Assembly (NCBI GenBank): GCA_963696105.1
Contig: CAVOIP010000005.1
Coordinates: 186,001-250,000, forward strand
Origin: CAVRTM01 sp963696105
GTDB taxonomy: Bacteria; Actinomycetota; Actinomycetes; Actinomycetales; Dermatophilaceae
Length of the DNA: 64,000 nt
Direction: 5' to 3'
Position 1 is the first letter of the stretch. Each line of letters begins with the position of its first letter. The notes beneath the pieces are model-generated. The model saw nothing but the letters and a program-made list of their open reading frames with translations. It was not told the origin of the DNA and made no database searches. Position numbers and translations under genes: made by a program. This document shows positions 52,699 through 62,893 of this stretch, piece by piece.

Positions 52699-52859
52699 TA
52701 CCTGGCAGCGGTAACGGTGAGAACGAGCCACAGGCGCTGTGTGCGCCCGGCGGGCCGGTGCTGACACTTGTCAGCCGGCTGGTCCCCGATCAAACCAACT
52801 GCCTCGCACCGCGTGCGAGTCGGACGCTGCCAGCGTCATCGGCATCGGGTGCCCCAAGT

Positions 52860-53254
52860 CTACCAGCGGCGCATCCTGGCGATGACCAGGAAGGCGCCCA
52901 GCGCAAGGCCCACGCCCGTGAGGTCGGCCACAGCGTCCCAGACGTCACCGTCCCGCGACGGCAGGAGCGTGGCCTGCACCACCTCACTCACGGGGGCGTG
53001 CAGGGCCAGCAGGGTCAGCACCCAACGGCGGGGCAGCCCGGCCAGCAGCGCGGTCAGCACCGCCGCGCAGAACACCCCCGCATGGATCACCTTGTCCAGC
53101 CCGTTCAGCTCCGGGCTGCCGGGCGCCGACGGGGCGTAGAGCACCACCAGCTGCACCAGCAGGGACACCCCGAGCAGGACGAGCCAGACGCGCCGCGTCC
53201 GCGGCGTGCGGATGCCGTCGTACCGGCCGGGTCGGTGGTCCGATGCGGCCCCGC

Positions 53255-53258
<4 letters not shown>
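52860..53258 (-). CDS. VanZ-family membrane protein
   Basis: A 132-aa protein with four membrane helices: VWLVLLGVSLLVQLVVLY, the conserved DKVIHAGVFCAAVLTALLAG, then ALHAPVSEVVQATLLPSRDGDVWD and a last helix. The D-K-x-x-H and S-E-x-x-Q motifs match VanZ-like proteins. ATG 53258 overlaps the malic enzyme stop (ATGA). Confidence 0.85.
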
Positions 53259-54803
<1,545 letters not shown>

Positions 54804-54915
54804 GGGCCTCATCCTGTCAACTACTGGCCGGTATGCCGACTTGTGTCCTTTGTGTGCGCGTCGCGGCGCGGCGCCGGGTGCGGCCCGGGGTGCGCGCACC
54901 CCGGGCCGGTCGGGG

Positions 54916-56336
54916 TCAGCGGGAGGGAACCGCGGTGCGGCGGTGCTTCACGACCCCCACCGCGATGATGACCGCTGCGAGCGCGACGCTCAGCCAGAGC
55001 TCGAGCCGGAGGCCGGGGCGGACGATCATCAGCACGAGGACGCCGACGATGAACGCGATGGTGATGTAGGTGAGCGCCGGGAACGCCCACATCCGCACGG
55101 CGGGCTCGGTGCCCTCGGCGTCCAGCTCGCGGCGCATCTTCAGCTGCGACAGCGCGATCACCAGGTAGACGAACAGCGCGATCGCGCCGGAGCTGGCGAG
55201 CAGGTAGCCGAAGATCTCGCCGGGCAGGACGTAGTTGCCGATGACGCCGAGGAAGCCCACGACCGAGCTGGCGATGATCGCGGTGGCCGGCACGCCGTTG
55301 CTCCGGACCCGGGACCACGAACGCGGGGCGTCGCCCCGGCTGGAGAGGGAGAACACCATGCGGGACGCGGTGTAGAGCGCCGAGTTCAGGCAGGACGCGA
55401 CCGCGGTGAGGATGACGACGTCGAGCATCGGGGCCAGGTGGCCCAGGCCGATCTGGTCGAGCACGGTCTGGTACGAACCGCGCTCGACCAGGCCCTAGGA
55501 GTTCCAGGCACCAGGGCGACGACGACGAAGATCGAGCCGAGGTAGAACAGGCCGATCCGCCAGATCACCGAGTTGACGGCCTTGCGGATGCCGTGCTCGG
55601 GGTCGTGCGATTCGGCCGCCGCGATGGTGACGATCTCGGTGCCCATGAAGGAGAACATCGTGGTCAGCATCGCGGCGATGACGGCGCCGAAGCCGTTGGG
55701 CATGAACCCGCCGTTGCCGATCAGGTGGCAGACGCCGCTGAGGCTGGAATCGGGCAGGATGCCGAAGATGGCGAGCACCCCGATCGCGATGAAGGCCACG
55801 ATCGCGACGACCTTGATCAGCGCGAACCAGAACTCGAACTCGCCGTAGTTGCCGACGCTGAACAGGTTGGTGACCGTCGAGCAGGAGCGGTGATGAGCGA
55901 GGGCGAAGGCCCACTGCGGGACGGCGTCGAACCAGTCGTGCAGGATGATCGCGGCGGCGGTGGCCTCGACGGGAATGACGAACACCCAGAACCACCAGTA
56001 CAGCCAGCCGATGGTGAAGCCGGCCCACCGACCGATGGCGCGGTCGGCGTAGGTGGAGAAGGAGCCGGTGTCGGGGTAGGCCGTGGCCATCTCGCCGAGC
56101 ATCCGCATCACGAGGACCACCAGCGTGCCGGCGAGCGCGTAGGCGATCAGCACGGCCGGGCCGGCCTTGGCGATGGCGGTGGCCGACCCGACGAACAGAC
56201 CGGCGCCGATGACACCGGCGATCGAGATCATCGTGATGTGACGCGGTTTGAGTCCGGCACCCAGGTGGCCGCCCCCCGGCTGGTCGAGTTTCTGCGTTGT
56301 TCGTTGGGTCACAGAGGACAAAGTCCTCTGGTTCAT
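54916..56336 (-). pseudogene. GabP-type amino-acid permease, frameshifted with an in-frame TAG
   Basis: An AAT-family permease of about 470 aa: HITMISIAGVIGAGLFVGSA, LGEMATAYPDTGSFSTYADR, FWFALIKVVAIVAF, then a second frame LDQIGLGHLAPMLDVV to the C-terminal VVKHRRTAVPSR. Extra bases at about 55878, 55885 and 55895 restore phase together, turning LAHHRSCSTVTNLF into LAITALLTVTNLF. A base is missing near 55510, and a TAG (55495-55497) interrupts the conserved WNS region. It imports an amino acid such as GABA. Confidence 0.85.
56312..56330 (-). promoter_or_regulatory. Hairpin at the permease start
   Basis: CAGAGGAC (56312-56319) and GTCCTCTG (56323-56330) form a perfect 8-bp stem with a 3-nt loop, just after ATG 56336 and overlapping an alternative GTG start at 56312. 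Confidence 0.5.
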
Positions 56337-56379
56337 CCGGCAAAGCAAATCGACACGGACGCCGTCGATGTCGCCGGAG

Positions 56380-56994
56380 TCACCGGCGACGCTGCTCGGA
56401 ACGGTGCCGACGACGTAGCACGTGCAAGGTGATTCGCCGTTCGATGATGCGTTGACCGTTGACCGCCAGCCACACCGACACGGCGGCGAGCGGCAGCTCG
56501 ATGAGTGTCGCAGAGGCCAGGGCCATCACCAGCTCCCGGCGGCTCGGGGCCGTCACGACGTCGAACCACGCGTCGACGACGAGGAACCCCGCGTTCAGGG
56601 AGGCAGCGACGGCCAGCCACCGCGACCGCGTCGCGGCGGACCACGCGGCCCACAGCAGGACGGCGAAGAGACCGACGTCGAAGCCCGCCCACGCGAGGTC
56701 GTAATGGGCCGCCCGCTGCTCGCTCGGCAGCGACACGGCGAGGTAGACGGTCCACGGGACCATCAAGAGGGCGAGCACCGCGAACACGGGTCCGGCCCAA
56801 CGCGCCCGCCTGCTGACCGCGGCCAGGTCGGCCGCGAGCGCGGTCATCGACGACACGGGGTCCGCCGCTGCGGGGTCGTGCCCCGCAGGGGCGCCGGGTC
56901 GCGGGTCCGCCACCTCGGGGGCCGCCACCTCGGGGGCCGCCACCTCGGGGCCCGGGACCGCGGGGTCCCGGGCCGCCGGGTCGTCCGTCCACAT
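56380..56994 (-). CDS. Four-helix hypothetical membrane protein
   Basis: A 204-aa protein starting at ATG 56994 (MWTDDPAARDP). The first 60 residues are Pro/Ala/Asp-rich with a short repeat PEVAAPEVAAPEVADP. Four membrane helices follow: AGPVFAVLALLMVPWTVYLA, GLFAVLLWAAW, LNAGFLVVDAWFDVV and LIELPLAAVSVWLAVN. The C-terminus is Arg-rich. No family is recognised. It is divergent from thioredoxin. Confidence 0.75.
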   Translation of the reverse strand: MWTDDPAARDPAVPGPEVAAPEVAAPEVADPRPGAPAGHDPAAADPVSSMTALAADLAAVSRRARWAGPVFAVLALLMVPWTVYLAVSLPSEQRAAHYDLAWAGFDVGLFAVLLWAAWSAATRSRWLAVAASLNAGFLVVDAWFDVVTAPSRRELVMALASATLIELPLAAVSVWLAVNGQRIIERRITLHVLRRRHRSEQRRR

Positions 56995-57113
56995 GGGCCC
57001 AGCGTGCCATTGCGGGCCCACCGCCGCCGACGCCGGGACCACGGTGTCGGGAATGACCCGGGTCCGCCAATGCTTGGACCGGGGGAACCGGACCACCAAG
57101 GAAGGCAGGACCC

Positions 57114-57509
57114 ATGAGCACCGTCGCGCTGACCGAGAGCACCTTCGAGGAGACCATCCAGGAAGGCATCGTCCTGGTCGACTTCTGGGCGGAGTGGTGC
57201 GGACCGTGCCGCCAGTTCGGTCCCGTCTTCGAGAAGGCGTCCACCGAGCACTCGGACATCACCTTCGCCAAGATCGACACCGAGGCCGAGCAGGGCCTGG
57301 CCGCGGCAGCCGGCATCACCTCGATCCCGACGCTGATGGCCTTCCGGGACGGCATCCTGGTGTTCGCCCAGCCGGGCGCCCTGCCCGCCGCGGCCCTGGA
57401 GCAGGTCATCACCGGTGTCCGCGGCCTCGACATGGAGGACGTGCGGGCCCAGGTCGAGCAGGAGCAGGCGGCCCGGTCCGCGGCCGGCTCCGCGACACCC
57501 AAGGCCTGA
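57114..57509 (+). CDS. trxA: Thioredoxin
   Basis: A 131-aa thioredoxin with the active-site WAEWCGPCRQF, the cis-Pro region ITSIPTLMAF, and a C-terminal helical extension of about 25 residues (VEQEQAARSAAGSATPKA) beyond the usual 105. It reduces protein disulfides and can supply peroxidases such as Bcp. AAGGAAGGCAGGA precedes ATG 57114. Confidence 0.95.
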   Translation: MSTVALTESTFEETIQEGIVLVDFWAEWCGPCRQFGPVFEKASTEHSDITFAKIDTEAEQGLAAAAGITSIPTLMAFRDGILVFAQPGALPAAALEQVITGVRGLDMEDVRAQVEQEQAARSAAGSATPKA

Positions 57510-57610
57510 CCGCCGCACCACGCCAGGGTTTCCCTGACGGCGCAGATGCTGCCGGCGGCAGAATCTGAACCACCGGGGGGCCCCCGTCGTGTCGAGGGCA
57601 GGGAGGTGCC

Positions 57611-58120
57611 GTGTCCGACAGCCAGGTCGACCTCATGCGGGCCCTGCACGACGAGCACGCGGCGTCGCTGTGGGGGTACTGCCTGCGGCTGACCGGCGGC
57701 GACCACGCCCGCGCCCAGGACGTCGTGCAGGAGACGCTCCTGCGCGCCTGGCGGCACCCGTCGGTGCTCGACCAGTCGCAGCGGTCGGCGCGGTCGTGGC
57801 TGTTCACGGTGGCCCGCAACGTCGTCATCGACGACTGGCGCACCCGCCGCTCCCGGCTGGAGCTGTCGACGGGAGACGTGCCCGAGGTCGTGCCCCGCGA
57901 CCAGACCGACGAGCTGCTGCAGTCCTGGATGGTCGCCGACGCCTTGTCGCACCTGTCCGAGGACCACCGCCAGGTCCTCGTCGAGTGCTACTACCGGGGG
58001 CGGTCCGTGGCTGACGCGGCGCAGCGTCTGGGTGTGCCCGTCGGCACGGTGAAGTCCCGCACGCACTACGCGCTGCGCGCACTGCGCCTCGCGCTCGAGG
58101 AGATGGGGGTCGAGTCGTGA
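57611..58120 (+). CDS. ECF-family sigma factor (SigK/SigL-like)
   Basis: A 169-aa sigma factor. Region 2 is LHDEHAASLWGYCLRLTGG and DVVQETLLRAWRHP; region 4 is LSEDHRQVLVECYYRGRSVADAAQRLGV followed by PVGTVKSRTHYALRALR. GTG 57611 has GGGAGGTGCC upstream. It is coupled by GTGA overlap to a zinc anti-sigma gene and so is likely activated by an extracytoplasmic or redox signal. Confidence 0.95.
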   Translation: MSDSQVDLMRALHDEHAASLWGYCLRLTGGDHARAQDVVQETLLRAWRHPSVLDQSQRSARSWLFTVARNVVIDDWRTRRSRLELSTGDVPEVVPRDQTDELLQSWMVADALSHLSEDHRQVLVECYYRGRSVADAAQRLGVPVGTVKSRTHYALRALRLALEEMGVES

Positions 58121-58806
58121 GCACCGACGAGTTCTCCACGTACGACGCCGCGTACGTGCTCGGCGCCCTCTCGCCTTCCGAGCGCAGCGCCTTCGAGGCG
58201 CACCTGCGCACCTGCGCCTCGTGCGCCGGTGGGGTCACCGCCCTCGCCGGGCTGCCGGGGCTGCTTGCCAAGGTCCCCGTGGACGAGGTCACCGAGCCGG
58301 TCCCGGCCCCCCTGCCGCAGACCCTGCTGCCCCGTCTGCTGCGTGAGGTCGCTGCCCGCCGGCGCCGGCGACGCTGGGTCGCCGGGCTGTCGGCCGCGGC
58401 CGCCGCGGTCGCAATCGCCACCGGCGCCGGTGTGGTGGGGTCCTCGTTCGCACCGGACCAGCGACCGGCCACGCCGCCGGCAGCGACCTCCACGGCTCCC
58501 GAGCGGGACCTCGCGGCGGTCGTACCGTCGCCGGTCACCGCCAGCGTGACGATGGTGCCCATGGCGTGGGGCACGCGGCTGGACCTGCGCTGCGACTACT
58601 ACGCGTCCGGCGGCGGCACCGCCTCACGGGAGTACACCCTGGTGGTGCACAACCGGACCGGACGCAGCCAGCAGGTGGCCGCGTGGCAGGCCCTGCCGGG
58701 CAAGGAGCTCTCCCTGACCGCTGCGAGCTCGTGGCACCCGCGAGACATCGCCGACGTCGAGGTGCAGACCGCTCGCGGCCAACCCCTGCTGCGGCTGGCG
58801 AACTAG
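58117..58806 (+). CDS. Zinc-binding anti-sigma factor with membrane anchor
   Basis: A 229-aa protein. The N-terminal ZAS/zf-HC2 motif is HLRTCASC, preceded by DAAYVLGALSPSERSAFEA. A single membrane helix (GLSAAAAAVAIATGAGVV) lies at about residues 90-110 and a beta-rich extracytoplasmic domain follows. It would hold the ECF sigma at the membrane until a signal. GTG 58117 overlaps the sigma stop. Confidence 0.93.
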   Translation: MSTDEFSTYDAAYVLGALSPSERSAFEAHLRTCASCAGGVTALAGLPGLLAKVPVDEVTEPVPAPLPQTLLPRLLREVAARRRRRRWVAGLSAAAAAVAIATGAGVVGSSFAPDQRPATPPAATSTAPERDLAAVVPSPVTASVTMVPMAWGTRLDLRCDYYASGGGTASREYTLVVHNRTGRSQQVAAWQALPGKELSLTAASSWHPRDIADVEVQTARGQPLLRLAN

Positions 58807-58825
58807 CGTTGCTGCGCCCCTGGCC

Positions 58826-60514
58826 TCAGGGCAGGACCGCCAGCGCCTCGGTGCTCGCGCTCCTGACCGGCAGCTGCAGCGGGCCGTGCGTCGGGGTCGA
58901 GGGGCAGCTCGGGTCGGGGGTGGGTGACGGGCTGGCCAGAGGGCCCGGAGCAGTGCGGGTGCCGCTGGGGGCGCCCTGCCCGTCGGTGGTCGCCGGCCCG
59001 CTCGAGGCACAGGTCGAGGTGGAGGACCCCGACCCGGTGGTGGGGTCCGCCGACGTCGCCCCTGTGCTGGGCGGCGACGAGGTGGCCGGCGGTGAGGTGG
59101 CCGGCGATGAGGTGGTCGTCGGCTGCGGGGCGGAGCTGGAGGTGGTGGAGCTCGTCGAGGTGGAGCCCGTCGGTGCAGGGGCAGACGTCGAGGTCGTGCT
59201 GCTGGTCGACGTGGAGCCCGTCGGCGCAGGGGCAGACGTCGAGGTCGTGCTGCTGGTCGACGTGGAGCCCGTCGGCGCAGGGGCAGACGTCGAGGTCGTG
59301 CTGCTGGTCGACGTGGAGCCCGTCGGCGCAGGGGCAGACGTCGAGCTGGTGCCGCTCGACGAGGTGGTGGAGCTCGTCGGCGCCGACGTGGAGGTCCCCG
59401 ACGAGCTCGAGGACGTCGGCGCGGACGTGGGAGGGGTCGACGTGGGCGCCTTGGTCGCGGGTGCGGTCGTCGTGGGCGCCGTGGTCCTCGGCGTCTTCGG
59501 CGCCGGCGTGGTGGCAGAGGGCACTCGGTCCGGGCCGGGTGCCGGCGACGTCGTGGCGCTCCTCGCGGAGACCGGAGGCGGCGGCACCGACGCGCTGGAC
59601 ACCGGCCCCGACCACACGCCGTCGCGGTAGGCCAGTCCCCAGCCGAGCACCGCACCCAGGTAGGAGGTGGAGTAGTTGTAGCTCAGCACCGCCGTGGCCA
59701 GGCCCGAGGGAGTGCGCAGGTCGCCGCCGGAGGCGCACAGGTAGCGGCCGGCGGCGAGGGCGGCGTCGTAGATGTTGGACGGGTCGGAGCGACCGTCGCC
59801 GTTGCCGTCGGCGGCGAACGAGCGCCAGGTGCCCGGCAGGAACTGCATCGGGCCCACGGCCCGGTCGTACACCGGGTCGAGGTCCAGCGCCCCGCCGTCG
59901 GTGTCGCGGATGACCGCCGTCCCGGGCACCGTGCCGTCAAGCCGTGGCCCGAGGATCACGCCCCGCGTCGTACCGGCGCTGGTGACCCGGCCCCCTGCGG
60001 CCTGACCGGACTCGATCCGGCCGATGCCCGCGAGCAGCCACCAGGGCAGCCCGCAGCCGGGGTCGGTGGCCGACAGGGAGCCGGCCGCCCGGCGGTAGGC
60101 GTCCAGCACCAGCGAGGGGATGCCGCGGGAGGCGCCGGCGAGGCCCGGTGGCACCGCTGCGGCCTGGCTGCCGGGGACCCCGGGGAGCGTGCTGTCCCCC
60201 GACGCGGTCCCCGGCGGGTCGGCACGCACGCCGGCCTCGGCCACGGGCAGGAACATGCCGGTGCCCTGCCCCGCGCCGGGCCAGGGCGCACCGGCGGGTG
60301 CGGCCAGCGCCACCGCCTCCGGGGTGATGGGGCGCTCGGCCCGGTTCAGGCTCAGCGCGGGAACGGACACCAGGGACGCCGCGGCCAGCCCGGCCAGTCC
60401 GGCCCGTCCGAGGACGCGGCGAACGTGGCGCGCCCGGCGGCGCAGACGGAGCCGGACGACACGCGGCTGCGGGGCGGCGTGGCGGGGGGGGTGTTGGGAC
60501 TCCGCCGGGCGCAT
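58826..60514 (-). CDS. Lytic murein transglycosylase with Ser/Thr/Pro repeat tail
   Basis: A 562-aa exported protein. A basic N-terminus and a membrane/signal helix (GLAGLAAASLVSVPALSL) precede a transglycosylase domain at about 150-300 (WWLLAGIGRIESGQAAGG, DRAVGPMQFLPGTWRSF, NIYDAALAAGRYLC, VLSYNYSTSYL), with the catalytic Glu in RIESGQ. The C-terminal 230 residues are low-complexity Ser/Thr/Pro with four 17-residue repeats, perhaps a glycosylated wall stalk. It cleaves peptidoglycan glycan strands. Confidence 0.9.
   Translation of the reverse strand: MRPAESQHPPRHAAPQPRVVRLRLRRRARHVRRVLGRAGLAGLAAASLVSVPALSLNRAERPITPEAVALAAPAGAPWPGAGQGTGMFLPVAEAGVRADPPGTASGDSTLPGVPGSQAAAVPPGLAGASRGIPSLVLDAYRRAAGSLSATDPGCGLPWWLLAGIGRIESGQAAGGRVTSAGTTRGVILGPRLDGTVPGTAVIRDTDGGALDLDPVYDRAVGPMQFLPGTWRSFAADGNGDGRSDPSNIYDAALAAGRYLCASGGDLRTPSGLATAVLSYNYSTSYLGAVLGWGLAYRDGVWSGPVSSASVPPPPVSARSATTSPAPGPDRVPSATTPAPKTPRTTAPTTTAPATKAPTSTPPTSAPTSSSSSGTSTSAPTSSTTSSSGTSSTSAPAPTGSTSTSSTTSTSAPAPTGSTSTSSTTSTSAPAPTGSTSTSSTTSTSAPAPTGSTSTSSTTSSSAPQPTTTSSPATSPPATSSPPSTGATSADPTTGSGSSTSTCASSGPATTDGQGAPSGTRTAPGPLASPSPTPDPSCPSTPTHGPLQLPVRSASTEALAVLP
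59155..59350. repeat. 51-bp in-frame tandem repeat, about four copies
   Basis: GTGGAGCCCGTCGG recurs at 59160, 59211, 59262 and 59313, a 51-bp period. The unit encodes TSAPAPTGSTSTSSTTS in the transglycosylase tail. Confidence 0.93.
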
Positions 60515-60700
60515 GCCGTCTCCCCTCGCATCGGTCCCCTGAAGCGTGGACGCCGGGGGGTCCCATGAGCTCCACGGGGCGACCTCGGCGTGCTCCCGAT
60601 GCTACGCGCGGGCCCTGACGAAGCGCAGCGGAAAACGGAGGTCGGACCACCACGTGGACGCCGGTCGGGGTGCGAACCTCGCATCCCGGACAGTGGTGCG

Positions 60701-61492
60701 GTGCACTACCTCGGCATCGACCTGGCGTGGGGCCAGCGGTCCCGCACCGGAGTGGCGGTCCTCGGCCCCACCGGGCGGCTGCTGGCGTCCACCTCGGTGG
60801 TCACCGACGACGAGATCGCGGACGTCCTCGCGCCGTGGACCTCCGGCACGGAGACGACGGAGCGCCCCGCTGCGCGAGCCGGCCTCGTCGCGGCCGTTGA
60901 CGCCCCGCTGGTGGTCCCCAACCTCACCGGCCGCCGTCCATGCGAGGCCCAGGTGAGCGCCGCCTTCCGGCGGTACTCGGCGGGTGCCTACCCCGCCAAC
61001 CGGAGCAACCCGCTGTTCGCGCCCGAGCCCCGCGCGTCGCGTCTTGCGCGCCGGTTCGGATGGCACATCGACCCGGCCACGCCCGTCTCCTCCTCGACCG
61101 CGCTGGCCCTGGAGGTCTATCCGCACCCGGCGATGGTCGCGCTGTTCGGCCTGGAGACGGTGATCCCGTACAAGCTCAAGTCAGGGCGCGAGCTGCCCGC
61201 GCTGCGTGCGGCGTACGAGCGGTTGCTGGACCACCTCGAGACCACGTGCGGCGCGCTGATGGACCTGCCGGGAAACGATCGGTGGGCGCAGCTGCGTGCG
61301 GTCGCCGCCGGGGCGACCCGCAAGAGCGAGCTGGGCCGGATCGAGGACGAGGTGGATGCCATCCTGTGCGCGTACCTGGCGTGGATGTGGGTCAACGAGC
61401 GGGCGTCGCTGACGGTGTGGGGCAACGTCCGGGACGGCTACATCGTCACGCCGTTCCCTCCGCGCCCGGACGACACCGTGCCACTCACCTGA
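60701..61492 (+). CDS. DUF429-family protein (RNase H-like fold)
   Basis: A 263-aa protein. GTG 60701 gives YLGIDLAWGQRSRTGVAVLG, an RNase H-like first strand with an acidic residue. Further blocks are AAVDAPLVVPN, FRRYSAGAYPANRSNP, LEVYPHPAMVALFGL and EDEVDAILCAYLAW, the DUF429 pattern. It is predicted to act on nucleic acid; the target is unknown. It overlaps the GH15-like gene tail-to-tail by 8 bp. Confidence 0.87.
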   Translation: MHYLGIDLAWGQRSRTGVAVLGPTGRLLASTSVVTDDEIADVLAPWTSGTETTERPAARAGLVAAVDAPLVVPNLTGRRPCEAQVSAAFRRYSAGAYPANRSNPLFAPEPRASRLARRFGWHIDPATPVSSSTALALEVYPHPAMVALFGLETVIPYKLKSGRELPALRAAYERLLDHLETTCGALMDLPGNDRWAQLRAVAAGATRKSELGRIEDEVDAILCAYLAWMWVNERASLTVWGNVRDGYIVTPFPPRPDDTVPLT

Positions 61493-62834
61493 CGGGAGCA
61501 GCTCCCTGCGACTCCAGCGCGGTCACCGTGAGCACGACCGCTGCCGCACTCCAGGCCAACGGCGCCGGGCCCGACGGGGACCCGTCCGAGAGCACCTTCT
61601 CGGGCAGGCTCCCCCACGTGGTGGTGTGGGCCTGCAACCAGTCCAGCCAGCGCTGCGCCACGTCCGGCCGCCCGGACGCGGCAGCGGTGTAGGCGACCAT
61701 GGCGGTCTCCGGCGTCCACGAGGCGCCGTCCTTCTTCCACTGCGCGCCCGGCGCGAGACCTCCGGCGGGGCGCAGCGCCTCACGCTGGTACTGCTCCCAC
61801 GCGCGGACGACACCCGGGTCCGGCTCGTCGCTGAACGGGGGCATGAGGAACGTCACGGCGCCGTCGCGGCCGCCGTCCCGGCCGAAGCGCTGGTATCCGT
61901 CGGCGGCGAAGTCCCGCCGCAGCTGGTCGGAGAGCCCGGCGGCAGCCGCGCGGGGACGCCCGGCGTCGGCGGCGCGACCGAGCGCGTCGTACAGCCGGGC
62001 GCTGGCCCGCAGGCCGGCGAGGAGGGGCGCGACCGTGCCGAGGCTCGTGCGGGCGACGGGCACCTCCCAGTAGTCCGGCGAGGGAGGCGGCAGTCGGCGG
62101 CCGTCGTCCACGAGCCGCAGAGCGTAGGACGTGCTGCGGTCCAGCAGCGGCTGCAGCGGACGAAGGTCGGCCGCGCCCTTCGGGGTCGTCCCGGCCTGCA
62201 GCACCTCACCCATCGCCCAGAGGGCCCAGCCGGGGCCGTCGGACTGGCGCGGCCGGTCATCGGGGGGCCCGGAGCCGTCCAGCCGGTAGCGGGCCTCGAA
62301 CTCGCCGTCGCCGGACTGCACCTCCTGCAGGAACGTCAACATCCGCAACGCGTCCGCGCGGTGCCTCGTGCGGGCCATCGCCACCGCGACGAACGCCATG
62401 TCCCTCGGCCACGCGTAGCCCCAGCGGGCGGCGGCGCCCGCGGCGACCGCGCCGTTGCCGCGGGCCAGCTGGTGCAGGTCGATCATCGCGTACCGGACCA
62501 TCGAGGCCCAGCGGCTGTGCTGGCCCGGTACGGCGCCGGCGGCCAGCCACGCCCGCGCCCCGCCGCCGCCCGCGGCAGCGACAGCGACAGCGGTGCCGTC
62601 CTGGATGCTGCTGGCCCCGTTCATGCGCCAGCCCGGTCCCGTGGCCAGCGGCGTGCGGTTGGGCGGGGACGAGGGCGCGTTGACGGTGATGAGCGCGAGG
62701 GCCACCGTCAGGCAGCCGAGCACCGCCACGGCAGCCGTCCTGGTACGTCGCACCACCCGCGTCTCCTCCAGCTCTCCCGCGGCGCCGTCACCGGCGACAC
62801 CAGCCGTTTGCGCAGTGTGCCACGCGGCCGGCAC
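61485..62834 (-). CDS. GH15-like (glucoamylase-type) glycoside hydrolase, membrane anchored or secreted
   Basis: About 449 aa. A helix VRRTRTAAVAVLGCLTVALA near residues 28-50 is a membrane anchor or signal. The (alpha/alpha)6-type catalytic region has WGYAWPRDMAFVAVAMAR, YRLDGSGPPDDRPRQSDGPG, WALWAMGEVLQ and WTPETAMVAYTAAA. The WPRD segment and paired acidic residues fit GH15-like enzymes. Polysaccharide substrate unknown. An internal GTG (VVRRTRT) may be the true start. Confidence 0.75.
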   Translation of the reverse strand: MPAAWHTAQTAGVAGDGAAGELEETRVVRRTRTAAVAVLGCLTVALALITVNAPSSPPNRTPLATGPGWRMNGASSIQDGTAVAVAAAGGGGARAWLAAGAVPGQHSRWASMVRYAMIDLHQLARGNGAVAAGAAARWGYAWPRDMAFVAVAMARTRHRADALRMLTFLQEVQSGDGEFEARYRLDGSGPPDDRPRQSDGPGWALWAMGEVLQAGTTPKGAADLRPLQPLLDRSTSYALRLVDDGRRLPPPSPDYWEVPVARTSLGTVAPLLAGLRASARLYDALGRAADAGRPRAAAAGLSDQLRRDFAADGYQRFGRDGGRDGAVTFLMPPFSDEPDPGVVRAWEQYQREALRPAGGLAPGAQWKKDGASWTPETAMVAYTAAASGRPDVAQRWLDWLQAHTTTWGSLPEKVLSDGSPSGPAPLAWSAAAVVLTVTALESQGAAPVR

Positions 62835-62893
62835 CGTCGGTCCCGGCGCACCGCGCCCGGCACCGCCCCGCGCCTCCCGTCTCGGGCCTCGCG

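Noticed and set aside
58600..59655. Large plus- and minus-strand ORFs over the transglycosylase repeat
   Set aside because: All frames are open through the 51-bp repeat because 51 is a multiple of three and GC is high; only the frame with signal peptide and catalytic domain is real.
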